From NCBI GenBank assembly GCA_015069695.1, contig JADCRZ010000008.1, positions 1-64,000 on the forward strand: a stretch of 64,000 nt of DNA, given 5' to 3'. How positions within the stretch are numbered: position 1 is the first letter of the stretch; each line of letters begins with the position of its first letter. The notes beneath the pieces are model-generated. The model was not told the DNA's origin. It made no database searches and was given only the letters and a program-made list of their open reading frames with translations. A program made the position numbers and the translations under genes. Shown in pieces: positions 8,742 through 18,045 of this stretch. The stretch is from Williamsia sp. GTDB lineage: Bacteria > Bacteroidota > Bacteroidia > Chitinophagales > Chitinophagaceae.

Positions 8742-10128
8742 ACCTCCATCCTCCCCCCAGTGCGCTGTATAGATTGACGATGGCTTGCAGCTGCTGTAGT
8801 CTGTCGTTGACGCTGCTTAGCTCTGCGGAGAGCAGGCTTTGCTGGGCCGTCAGTACTTCGGTGTAGTTGGCAAAACCGTTGTTCAGCAACTCCTGTGTAT
8901 ACTCAACTGATCTTTGCAGGGCGGTTATCTGGTATACCCTTGTGCTCATCTTCTCCAATGCGGTCTGGTGCAGGTACAGCGCATCTGAAACTTCTTGCCC
9001 TGCAACCAGCAACGTATTCTGATAGGTCAGCAGCGCAGCTTGTTGGTTGGCCCGGGCTACGGCGAGTTGGGTTCTGTTTAATCCGCGGTTAAAAATAGGT
9101 TGTGTGAGCCCTGCGGCCACATTGCCAAAAAGTGCCCCGGTAGCAAAAAAGCGCGCAAAGCCTGCACTCAGCAAACCGCCCGAACCCGTGATGGTAAAGG
9201 CTGGGTAAAAGCTGGCGTAGGCAACATTCGTTAGTTCAAATGCATTTCTGAATGCATAGACCGACTCCTGCACATCGGGCCGGTTTTGCAGCAATTGGGC
9301 CGGTATGCCTGTTTGCAACACCGGCAGGGGTTGCTGGTCATCCAGCGAATCTCTTGGGATGGGTGCCGGAGAACGCGCCAGCAAAATGCTCAGCGCATTT
9401 TCTGTTTCCCGGATGTTCTGCCGCAAATCCGGAATGGTTACCTCGGCTGCATATAAATTGGCTTCACTTTGCACCACAGCAGCTCCTGTTACAACAGCTC
9501 CCTCTTTCAGGGCCCGCATGGTCTCCAGCGTAGTTCGTCTAAGCTCCACCGTTTGGTTGGTGATCGTAAGCTGCTTGTCGAGTGATAAGAGCAGGTAATA
9601 GTAATTGGCAATGCTGGCCACCAGGCCGGTTTGTACGGCGCGGCTGTAAGCTTCGCTTTCCAGCAATGCGGCCAGGTTCGCACGCCGGGTACTTGCGAGG
9701 CGCCCCCAGATATCAGCTTCCCAGGCTGTCGTAAGCCCCAGCTGTATCTGCGGGACAGAACCTGTTCCCTTTCCGCCCTGTATATCTGCCAGCTTCGACA
9801 AAGCCGCACTGGCATTGGCATTTGCGGAAGGAAGAAAGGCCAGCCTGCTTTGTTGCAGGTAAGCCTGTGCCTGCTGGATGCTTGTGTAGGCAATCTGCAG
9901 GTTCGGGTTGTTGTGGATGCCTTCCGCAATCAAGCCCTGCAGGATGGTATCTGTAAAAATTTGCGTGTAAGGCAAGCTGGCCATGTTTGCCGTATCTCCT
10001 GTGGAGGCTCCCCGGAAGAGGTCACCGGAAGGTGGGGCAGGAGGCGCATAAGGACGTGCAATGCGGCAGGAGACCAGCAGGGCTGTGGCCACCGTTATCA
10101 GCAGGTATGTTTGTTTTATCCAACGCAT
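8740..10128 (-). CDS. outer-membrane efflux lipoprotein (TolC/OprM family)
   Basis: The 462-residue product is the outer-membrane channel of a tripartite RND pump. A signal peptide ends in the lipobox LLVSC, then comes the proline-rich spacer YAPPAPP. Two TolC-type repeats follow, visible as long amphipathic helices such as NPNLQIAYTSIQQAQAYL and the later NRGLNRTQLAVARANQQAALL. Length fits the NodT/OprM group. It is the third gene of the operon, 27 bases after the RND transporter. Confidence 0.9.
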   Translation of the reverse strand: MRWIKQTYLLITVATALLVSCRIARPYAPPAPPSGDLFRGASTGDTANMASLPYTQIFTDTILQGLIAEGIHNNPNLQIAYTSIQQAQAYLQQSRLAFLPSANANASAALSKLADIQGGKGTGSVPQIQLGLTTAWEADIWGRLASTRRANLAALLESEAYSRAVQTGLVASIANYYYLLLSLDKQLTITNQTVELRRTTLETMRALKEGAVVTGAAVVQSEANLYAAEVTIPDLRQNIRETENALSILLARSPAPIPRDSLDDQQPLPVLQTGIPAQLLQNRPDVQESVYAFRNAFELTNVAYASFYPAFTITGSGGLLSAGFARFFATGALFGNVAAGLTQPIFNRGLNRTQLAVARANQQAALLTYQNTLLVAGQEVSDALYLHQTALEKMSTRVYQITALQRSVEYTQELLNNGFANYTEVLTAQQSLLSAELSSVNDRLQQLQAIVNLYSALGGGWR

Positions 10129-10155
10129 GATCAGGCTTCACATTTTTTCCAAACT

Positions 10156-13100
10156 TTACTTGTCTTTCTCCGGCTGCTTGTTCTCTGTTGCAGGCGCCGG
10201 TTGCGGCTGTCCACTGATCCGTTCCTGCAGCGACTGAAATAAAATAAACAAGGTCGGTATAATGAACACGCCAAACAGGCTACCTACCAGCATGCCGCCA
10301 ACGGCACCGGTGCCAATAGAACGGTTGCCTGCAGCGCCTGCACCCGAAGCAATCATCAGGGGAACAAGCCCGAGGATAAAGGCAAAGGATGTCATCAGGA
10401 TCGGGCGAAGCCTTGCCTGTGCCCCCTCCACCGCCGCTTCCACAATACCCATTCCATGCCGTCTTCGTTCAACGGCAAATTCCACGATCAGGATGGCATT
10501 CTTGGCCAGCAAGCCGATCAGCATGATCAGGGTTATTTGCAGGTAGATATTGTTGTTGATGCCAAAGAGTTTTGCAAATAAGAAGGCGCCTGCAAGCCCG
10601 ACGGGCAACGACAACAACACGGCAAATGGAAGGATATAACTTTCGTACTGCGCGCTGAGGAGGAAGTAGACGAATATCAGACAGAGCGCAAAAATAAATC
10701 CTGTTTGTCCGCCTGCCGACAGTTCTTCCCGCGTAATGCCGGAAAACTCATATCCGTATCCTGCCGGCAAGGTCTGCGCCGCCACTTGCTGCACCGCAGT
10801 GATGGCATCTCCCGAACTAAACCCGGGCTTGGGTGAACCGGTAATGCTGACCGAAGTAAAAAGGTTGAACCGCGAAATGGTCTGCGGACCATACACCCGC
10901 TCAAGGCTTACAAACTCGCTCAGGGGCGCCATGGTTCCGGTACCGTTGCGGATGCTGATATTGTTCAATCCTTCCGGGTTGGCCCGGTAAGCGGTATCGG
11001 CCTGTATCATGACCCGGAACTGTTTGCCAAACTGGTTGAAATTGGAAGCATACAAGCCACCGTAGTAGCCCTGCATCGCGCCCAGTACATCATTCACCGA
11101 CAAACCCGCTTCCTTTACGCGTGCCACGTTTACATTAAGCTGGTATTGGGGAAAGTTCGGGTTGAAGGAAGTAGAAGCATATTGGATCTCCGGCCGCTGG
11201 TTCAGGGCTGCGAGAAAATCCTGGCTTACTTTGTATAGATGGGGTATATCGCCGCCCGACCTGTCCTGCAGCTGGAATTCAAAACCACTCGTAGCACCAA
11301 AACCCTGGATCGTAGGCTGGGCGAAGAAAATGACCCGGGCATCTTTTATGTCGCTGGTCATGGCAAACATGCGTGTAATGATAGATTGCACGTCCTGCCC
11401 CTTGCCTGTACGCTGTGCCCAGGGCTTGAGCCGCATGATCACCATGCCGTAGTTGCTGCCTGTTCCGCTGATCATACCCCGGCCTGTTATGCGCAGGATA
11501 TTTTGCACCTCCGGAACGGTTTGCGCGATCTTTTCAATTTGCCGCGTCACCACCTCTGTTCTTTCCAGCGAGGCAGAAGGAGGTAGGCTGATGTCTGACA
11601 TCACAGAGCCGATGTCTTCACTGGGCACAAAACCGGTCGGGGTGGTTTTCAGCATCCAGGCAAAGAGGGCTGCAAACAGGGCAATGCCAAGAACAGGTAC
11701 CCAGCGTTTCCTCGAAAAAAATAAGATGGAAGATTTGTACCGCCGGGTAACGGTATCAAAGGCGGTGTTGAAAGCCCCGTAAAAACGCTGCATCAAATTT
11801 TTCTTGTGGTGCTTGTCTGAATGCGGTTTTAAAAACAAGGCACACAAGGCCGGGCTCAGCGTAAGCGCATTCACAGCAGAGAGAATGATAGAGATGGCCA
11901 GGGTGAGACCAAACTGCTTGTAGAAAACACCGGCCGAACCCTTGATAAAACTCACCGGCACAAACACCGCTGCCATCACCAGGGTAATCGATACAATGGC
12001 GCCGGAGATTTCACGCATGGCATCCACAGAGGCTTCCCTCGCTGATTGATAACCCTGGTCGAGTTTTGCATGCACGGCTTCCACCACAACAATCGCATCA
12101 TCCACCACAATACCGATCGCCAATACAAGCGCAAAAAGCGTAAGCAGGTTGATGGTAAAGCCAAATAGGCTCAGGAAAAAGAAAGTGCCTACGATCGCTA
12201 CGGGTACTGAGATCGCCGGAATAATGGTAGAGCGCACATCCTGTAAAAAAATAAACACAACGATAAACACAAGCACAAACGCTTCGATCAGGGTATGGAT
12301 CACTTTTTCGATCGAGGCATTCAGGAAGTCGTTTACATTTACCAGGTTTACATATTTGATCCCTTTGGGAAAGGTCCGGGATGCCTCTTCCAGCACTTTC
12401 ACCGATTCCTCGATCACTTGCTTTGCATTGGAGCCGGCAGTTTGGTTGATGGCCACGGCCACAGAAGGTCTGCCGTTGGTGCGCGTCGTGCTTGCATAGC
12501 TTTGGGCACCCAGTTCTATCCGGGCGATGTCTCTGAGCCGCAGCAGCTGTCCGTTGCCAACCGAGCGGATCACAATGTCACCAAATTCAGCCGTGTTTTT
12601 CAGGCGTCCGCGGTACTTGATGGTATACTGAAAAGCCTGCCCGCCGCGCTCTCCGAATTGTCCGGGCGCTGCTTCAATATTTTGCTCGGCTAGCGCATTG
12701 CTGACGTCGTTGGGAACCAGTCCGTAGGTAGCCATCACATCCGGTCGCAGCCAGATGCGCATGGAGTAATCCATGGAACCAAAAGCAGTGGCATCCCCTA
12801 CGCCGGATATGCGCCTGATCTGGGGGATCAAATTGATGTTGGCATAGTTCTGCAGAAAAGCCTGGTCAAACGCGGGAGACTCACTGTACAGCGAAAAGAT
12901 AAGCAGGTTGCTGCTTTGCCTTTTCGTGGTAGTTACACCGGCCCGGGTCACTTCCTGCGGAAGCAGGCTGGTAGCGCGTGACACGCGGTTTTGCACGTTT
13001 ACCGCAGCCAGGTCAGCATTGGTGCCGAGCGAAAAATTGACCGTAATAGAAGCCGTCCCGTCGTTGGTGGCGGTAGACGTCATGTAAGTCATATTTTCCA

Positions 13101-13314
13101 CGCCGTTGATCTGTTCTTCCAGCGGCACGATCACGCTGTTGAGCACGACATCGGCATTGGCTCCGGTGTATGAAGCAGATACCTGCACGGTGGGAGGCGC
13201 AATTTCAGGGTATTGCGAAACAGGCAAGGAGAGCAGGCCCAGCAATCCCAGTGTTACAATGATCACAGAAATCACCGTCGACAGTACCGGGCGTTCTATA
13301 AAGCGTTTGAGCAT
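10156..13314 (-). CDS. RND efflux inner-membrane transporter (HAE1/AcrB family)
   Basis: The 1052-residue product is a proton-driven multidrug exporter of the hydrophobe/amphiphile efflux class. It begins MLKRFIERPVLSTVISV, typical of AcrB-type proteins. The paired aspartates of the proton relay lie in GIVVDDAIVVVE in TM4, and the essential lysine lies in GLLAKNAILIVEFA in TM10. Twelve membrane segments and two large periplasmic loops are present, so the protein is full length. Substrates cannot be predicted. It sits between the adaptor and outer-membrane genes. Confidence 0.94.
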   Translation of the reverse strand: MLKRFIERPVLSTVISVIIVTLGLLGLLSLPVSQYPEIAPPTVQVSASYTGANADVVLNSVIVPLEEQINGVENMTYMTSTATNDGTASITVNFSLGTNADLAAVNVQNRVSRATSLLPQEVTRAGVTTTKRQSSNLLIFSLYSESPAFDQAFLQNYANINLIPQIRRISGVGDATAFGSMDYSMRIWLRPDVMATYGLVPNDVSNALAEQNIEAAPGQFGERGGQAFQYTIKYRGRLKNTAEFGDIVIRSVGNGQLLRLRDIARIELGAQSYASTTRTNGRPSVAVAINQTAGSNAKQVIEESVKVLEEASRTFPKGIKYVNLVNVNDFLNASIEKVIHTLIEAFVLVFIVVFIFLQDVRSTIIPAISVPVAIVGTFFFLSLFGFTINLLTLFALVLAIGIVVDDAIVVVEAVHAKLDQGYQSAREASVDAMREISGAIVSITLVMAAVFVPVSFIKGSAGVFYKQFGLTLAISIILSAVNALTLSPALCALFLKPHSDKHHKKNLMQRFYGAFNTAFDTVTRRYKSSILFFSRKRWVPVLGIALFAALFAWMLKTTPTGFVPSEDIGSVMSDISLPPSASLERTEVVTRQIEKIAQTVPEVQNILRITGRGMISGTGSNYGMVIMRLKPWAQRTGKGQDVQSIITRMFAMTSDIKDARVIFFAQPTIQGFGATSGFEFQLQDRSGGDIPHLYKVSQDFLAALNQRPEIQYASTSFNPNFPQYQLNVNVARVKEAGLSVNDVLGAMQGYYGGLYASNFNQFGKQFRVMIQADTAYRANPEGLNNISIRNGTGTMAPLSEFVSLERVYGPQTISRFNLFTSVSITGSPKPGFSSGDAITAVQQVAAQTLPAGYGYEFSGITREELSAGGQTGFIFALCLIFVYFLLSAQYESYILPFAVLLSLPVGLAGAFLFAKLFGINNNIYLQITLIMLIGLLAKNAILIVEFAVERRRHGMGIVEAAVEGAQARLRPILMTSFAFILGLVPLMIASGAGAAGNRSIGTGAVGGMLVGSLFGVFIIPTLFILFQSLQERISGQPQPAPATENKQPEKDK

Positions 13315-13347
13315 ATGGTTTCTTTATCGGTGGAACAGAGGCAGGGA

Positions 13348-14529
13348 TCAGGGTTGTTGCGCAAGGCTGTTGTACACGCTGTCAGCATTGACAGGCCTTG
13401 GCCGTAAGGGCGCTCCCTCCCGCAGCGTTTGCACGCCTTCGATGATGATGCGGGTGCCGGGCCTGAGGCCTTGCTGCACTACATAGCACTGGTTCTCTGT
13501 ATTTGGATTGACCTGTATTTCCACAGAGCGCGCCAGGCTATCAGCTCCTGCCACGTATACAAACATTTTTCCCTGGATCTCAAAAGTTGCTTTTTGCGGA
13601 ACCAGCAGGGCCGTGTCGATGGTAAAGGGGAGCCGCACGGTGGCACTGCTTCCGCTGCGGATGAGGGCAGCAGGATTGGGAAAAGTAGCCCTTACATTCA
13701 CCGATCCTGTTTGGGTGTTGATCAATCCGCTGGAAGCATCAATGCGGCCCTTGTGGGGATATTCAATGCCATTGGAGAGGATCAGGGTTACCGGTGGCAG
13801 GGTAGTTAGTTTGGCCTGCTGGGTAGCCCCTTTGGCGGATGCGGAAAAGTTGAGCGCCTGCTTTTCATTCACCGCAAAATAGGCGTAAATATTACCGATA
13901 TTGGAAACGGTTGTAAGCGGGTCGGCGATGGTACTGCTTACCAGGCTTCCGATCTTGTATGGGATGGTGCCGATAACACCATCGGCCGGACTGTAAATAG
14001 TTGTATAACTTAAATTGGTGCGGGCATTGGCGAGATTGGCCCGGGCCTGGGCCAGCGCTGCCTGCCTGGATTGCAGGGCAAATTGTGCCGACTGCAATTC
14101 GTATTTGCTGATAATGTCTTTTTCAACCAGGGGGCGTACTTTGTTTACATTCATTTCAGCTGCGTTCACGTCTGCCTGGGCTATTTGTATGTTGGCTGCA
14201 GCTGTGCGTACGTTCTCCGCATATTGCGGCGCACTGATCCTGAAAAGCAACTGCCCCTTTTTTACGGCAGCACCTTCATCCACATAAATATTTTCAATGT
14301 AGCCGTCAATCTTTGGACGGATTTCCACGTTCTGCTGCCCCTGTATACTTGCCGGAAAATCCGAGTTGAGCGTGGCCCTGCGTGGGGCCATGACAACAAC
14401 TGCATATTCTTTTACTGCATTTGCCTGCCCTGCTGCTGCACCGGTCTGGCCTCCCTGTTGATTTTTGTTTCCGCAACCGGTTGCCAATACCAACAATGCG
14501 ATCCCGATCCCTGCTGATTGTATACCCAT
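13348..14529 (-). CDS. RND efflux periplasmic adaptor lipoprotein (AcrA family)
   Basis: I chose the ATG at 14529 because it puts a proper signal peptide with lipobox LATGC at the start; an in-frame start at 14595 would add 22 residues with no function. The 393-residue product has a flat beta-barrel start (VEIRPKIDGYIENIYVDEG, the lipoyl half motif, shortened here), a coiled-coil hairpin around residues 90-160, the second lipoyl half with SPADGVIGT, and the beta-barrel domain. It is the first gene of the pump operon, with 33 bases to the transporter. The adaptor bridges the inner transporter and outer channel. Confidence 0.91.
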   Translation of the reverse strand: MGIQSAGIGIALLVLATGCGNKNQQGGQTGAAAGQANAVKEYAVVVMAPRRATLNSDFPASIQGQQNVEIRPKIDGYIENIYVDEGAAVKKGQLLFRISAPQYAENVRTAAANIQIAQADVNAAEMNVNKVRPLVEKDIISKYELQSAQFALQSRQAALAQARANLANARTNLSYTTIYSPADGVIGTIPYKIGSLVSSTIADPLTTVSNIGNIYAYFAVNEKQALNFSASAKGATQQAKLTTLPPVTLILSNGIEYPHKGRIDASSGLINTQTGSVNVRATFPNPAALIRSGSSATVRLPFTIDTALLVPQKATFEIQGKMFVYVAGADSLARSVEIQVNPNTENQCYVVQQGLRPGTRIIIEGVQTLREGAPLRPRPVNADSVYNSLAQQP

Positions 14530-14657
14530 ACACACGCCCCCCGCAAAACTGACAGTTAAAAACTTGTGCCAGGAAAGTGGAGGATATGGCTGCACGCTGT
14601 TTTAGTTCCTGCCAACAATTGTACAAAACACGCAGGGCATCCCTTCTATCTCCGGGA

Positions 14658-15860
14658 TCAGGACCCGGACAGTAATTCATAACACTGACGGGCAATTTCA
14701 AGTTCTTCATTGGTGGGCACCACCAGTATCTTTACCCGCGCATCATCCTTTGAGATTTCGACCAGGCCGTCGCCGTAAGCCTGGTTCTTTTCCGGATCCA
14801 GCGCAATGCTCAGCACTTCCAGGTTGCTGCAGATTTCTTCGCGCATGCGGCGGTCGTTCTCTCCTACACCGGCGGTAAAAATGATGGCATCCAGTCCGTT
14901 CAATGCCGCCGTGTAGGCGCCAATGTATTTCTTTATTCTGTACGCGTATATTTCCCAGGCAAGCAGGGCTTCCTGATCTGCTGCTTGCAATAATTTACCC
15001 ACATCGCGCATATCGCTAAAGCCGGTCATGCCCAGCATGCCGCTTTGCTTGTTCAACAAGTCGGCTACCTGCTCCGGACTGTAGCCTGCTTTTTCCATCA
15101 GAAAGAACAGGATAGACGGATCGATGTCACCACTGCGGGTACCCATCACCAGGCCGCTGAGCGGACCAAACCCCATGCTTGTATCGATAGAGCGGCCTCC
15201 ATCTACAGCAGCCATGCTGCAGCCGTTGCCCAGGTGAATGCTGATCAGCCTGGCTGCCGGATTGCCGAGCCATTTCATGGCCTGGCTCGTGACCCATTTG
15301 TGGCTGGTGCCATGAAACCCATAAGCCCTGATCTTGTGCGTGTCATACAAACGCTTGGGAATGGCATAGCGGTACGCGTGCGGGGGCATGGTTTGGTGAA
15401 AGGCCGTGTCGAATACCGCGACTTGCTTTGCCCGGGTAAAGATTTTTTCCGCCACTTCGATGCCTGTATAATTGGCCGGGTTGTGCAAGGGCGCGAGCGA
15501 AAAAAGTTCCCGGATCTGCTGCTTCACCGCTTCATCAATAATGGTCGTAGCAGCAAAGCTTTCTCCTCCGTGCACAACGCGGTGGCCGACTACATGGATC
15601 TCATCCGGGTTGCGGAGTACGCCCCCATCTTCCTGTGTCAGCAACGACACCACTTTTTGCAGGCCGGCTTCATGATCCCGCAGGGGGCCGGTTTGCTCGA
15701 TCGCTTTTTCCTGCCCGCTCGTAAGCAGCTTGTGTTTGATCAGGGCGTTTTCCTGCCCGATCCGTTCCACCAATCCTGTACAAACAGGCTGTGGATCAGG
15801 CATCCGGAACAACTGGTATTTGATAGAGCTGCTGCCGGAGTTCACTACAAATATGTTCAT
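14658..15860 (-). CDS. ackA: acetate kinase
   Basis: The 400-residue product interconverts acetyl phosphate plus ADP with acetate plus ATP. Motifs are complete: NSGSSSIKY at the N terminus, GHRVVHGG, FDTAFH, GFHGTSHKWV, the phosphate-binding IHLGNGCSMAA and FTAGVGEN. Length is standard. It follows pta by 12 bases on the same strand, so the two form the usual Pta-AckA operon for overflow acetate and substrate-level ATP. Confidence 0.96.
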   Translation of the reverse strand: MNIFVVNSGSSSIKYQLFRMPDPQPVCTGLVERIGQENALIKHKLLTSGQEKAIEQTGPLRDHEAGLQKVVSLLTQEDGGVLRNPDEIHVVGHRVVHGGESFAATTIIDEAVKQQIRELFSLAPLHNPANYTGIEVAEKIFTRAKQVAVFDTAFHQTMPPHAYRYAIPKRLYDTHKIRAYGFHGTSHKWVTSQAMKWLGNPAARLISIHLGNGCSMAAVDGGRSIDTSMGFGPLSGLVMGTRSGDIDPSILFFLMEKAGYSPEQVADLLNKQSGMLGMTGFSDMRDVGKLLQAADQEALLAWEIYAYRIKKYIGAYTAALNGLDAIIFTAGVGENDRRMREEICSNLEVLSIALDPEKNQAYGDGLVEISKDDARVKILVVPTNEELEIARQCYELLSGS

Positions 15861-15872
15861 GTGGGTAGAAGG

Positions 15873-17966
15873 TTAATTGTCCTGGCACTGGATGGCCGTA
15901 ATAACGACCGTGTTAAAAATATCATCCACCGTGCAGCCCCTGCTCAGGTCATTGATGGGTTTGTTGAGCCCCTGCAACATGGGGCCGATGGCCAGGGCGC
16001 CGGTTTCGCGCTGCACGGCCTTGTAGGTATTGTTGCCCGTGTTCAGATCGGGGAAGATCAGTACGCTGGCTTTGCCGGCCACTTCCGAACCGGGGAGTTT
16101 TTGATTGCCCACGGTGGGGTCAACAGCGGCATCGTACTGGATCGGTCCTTCAATCTTTAGGTCGGGCCGTTTTTGCCGGACGATCTCGGTAGCCTGCCGC
16201 ACTTTTTCCACGTCTGCTCCCTCACCCGATGTGCCGGATGAATAAGAAAGCATGGCGATGCGGGGCTCGATGCCAAAGCGCTGGCTGCTGCCGGCAGAGG
16301 AAATGGCAATATCAGCCAGTTGTTCTGCCGTGGGATCGGGGTTTACGGCGCAGTCGCCAAATACAGAAACCCTGTCGGGCAGGCACATAAAGAATACAGA
16401 AGAAACGATCGAAACACCCGGTTTTGTTTTGATAAACTGCAGGGCCGGCCGGATCGTATGCTGGGTGGTATGCACGGCGCCGGACACCATGCCATCAGCA
16501 TGCCCCTTGTACACCATCATGGTGCCGAAGTAAGAAACATCGGTCATTAAGTCTCTTGCCATCTCCAGCGTGACGTTCTTATTTTTTCGCAACTCATACA
16601 GCGTTTGTACATAGTCGTTGTAGCTGTCGTCGTAGGCCGGGTTTACGATGTGGATGGAGCTGATGTCTATATTCAGGCCCAGCCGCTTGAGCGATGCGGC
16701 GATGGTGTTGCTGTCGCCCAGGATGGTCAGCTCTACAACATCCTGCGTCACAAGCCGGGCGGCCGCTTTGAGGATCCGGTCGTCGTTGCCTTCCGGCAGC
16801 ACGATGTGTTTTTTCTGGCTTTTGGCCCATTTAACCAGCTGGTACTGGAACATATACGGCGTGATGTTCTCTGTTGTGAAAGTGATCATCTTTTGCTCCA
16901 GTGCCTGCGTGTCGACATATTTGTTAAAGACGGTCGTGGCCAGCTCGATCTTCTTTGTATTGTCGTACGTGATGCGGGAGGGAATGGCGCCCACTGTTTT
17001 TGTTGTTTCAAACGTACCGGTTTGTACGGCGAGGATGGGGAAACTTTCCGGCAATCCTTCTACCAGCCGCCGCACCGGCTCTTCGGGTTCTACGCCGGCC
17101 GTAAGAACAATACCGGCGATCTTTGGATAGCTGGTAGAAAGATTGGCCTGCAGCGCACCGATGATGATGTCGCCCCGGTCGCCTGGTGTAATGATCAGGA
17201 CATTTTCTTTTATATAGCTCAGAAAATGCGGCAGCTGCATGGCGCCGGTCACAAAATGATCTACCTGGTTCATGAGCTGCTGCTCACCAAAAAGAAGCTT
17301 TCCCTGCAGTCGCTCATGGATTTCTTTCATGGTCGGACTTTGCAGTCCTTTGTGCGTCGGGATCACGCTCAGGATGATACCGGCAGGCAGCTGTGTGCTG
17401 AGCAGTTCGCGTACATCGTTCTCCTGCGGTGGACTTACCTTGTTTACAACAATGCTCAGCACCTGCAGCTCGCGGGCTTCAAAGTTGCGCAGTACGCTGA
17501 GGGTAAAATTGACGACCTGTGAAGTGGTTTTGTTATCACCCGACACCACGATCATCACAGGTACGCCCAGGTTTTTTGCAATGGAAATATTGTATTCAAA
17601 TTCAAAAGCAGTTCCTTCTCCCAAAAAATCGCTGCCTTCAATTACAGTATAGTCATAGTTTTCTTCCAGCTTCTTGTACTTTTCGATCGTGGTATTGATG
17701 ATCTCGTGCTGGCTGTTGGATTCTATCCGGTTCAGCACTTCCTGGCGGGTAAAAGCATAGGTATCTTCATAGCCTACGGCCAGCGAGAAATGGCGCAGCA
17801 CGGTTTCAATGTGCACATCCCGTTTTTCTTTGCTGTCCTGGTTGATGATGGGTTTGAAATAACCAATGCGGTTTGCCTTGCCCAGCAGCATGTTGATGAG
17901 GCCGATGGTCAACAGGGATTTTCCGCTGTAGGGTTCTGCAGAGGCTATAAAGATGGCTTTGTTCAT
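15873..17966 (-). CDS. pta: phosphate acetyltransferase, long form
   Basis: The 697-residue product converts acetyl-CoA and phosphate to acetyl phosphate. It is the long three-part form: an N-terminal P-loop-like domain (ASAEPYSGKSLLTIGLI near residue 10), a DRTGG domain around residues 205-320, and the catalytic PTA domain from about residue 380 (VLPEGNDDRILKAAA, then GVSIVSSVFFMC and DCAVNPDPTAEQLADIA). The ATG at 17966 is chosen over an in-frame GTG five codons upstream. It is transcribed ahead of ackA. Confidence 0.95.
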   Translation of the reverse strand: MNKAIFIASAEPYSGKSLLTIGLINMLLGKANRIGYFKPIINQDSKEKRDVHIETVLRHFSLAVGYEDTYAFTRQEVLNRIESNSQHEIINTTIEKYKKLEENYDYTVIEGSDFLGEGTAFEFEYNISIAKNLGVPVMIVVSGDNKTTSQVVNFTLSVLRNFEARELQVLSIVVNKVSPPQENDVRELLSTQLPAGIILSVIPTHKGLQSPTMKEIHERLQGKLLFGEQQLMNQVDHFVTGAMQLPHFLSYIKENVLIITPGDRGDIIIGALQANLSTSYPKIAGIVLTAGVEPEEPVRRLVEGLPESFPILAVQTGTFETTKTVGAIPSRITYDNTKKIELATTVFNKYVDTQALEQKMITFTTENITPYMFQYQLVKWAKSQKKHIVLPEGNDDRILKAAARLVTQDVVELTILGDSNTIAASLKRLGLNIDISSIHIVNPAYDDSYNDYVQTLYELRKNKNVTLEMARDLMTDVSYFGTMMVYKGHADGMVSGAVHTTQHTIRPALQFIKTKPGVSIVSSVFFMCLPDRVSVFGDCAVNPDPTAEQLADIAISSAGSSQRFGIEPRIAMLSYSSGTSGEGADVEKVRQATEIVRQKRPDLKIEGPIQYDAAVDPTVGNQKLPGSEVAGKASVLIFPDLNTGNNTYKAVQRETGALAIGPMLQGLNKPINDLSRGCTVDDIFNTVVITAIQCQDN

Positions 17967-18045
17967 GCCCGTTTGTTTCACACGAAAATAGACAAGGGTA
18001 TGGTAAGTTTGGATAATTTTATGGATCTATCTAAACCATTTCTAC

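Noticed and set aside
15045-17522. Long open frames antisense to ackA and pta
   Set aside because: The frames (371 and 305 codons) mirror conserved coding regions and carry no motifs; they are shadows of genes whose own motifs are complete.
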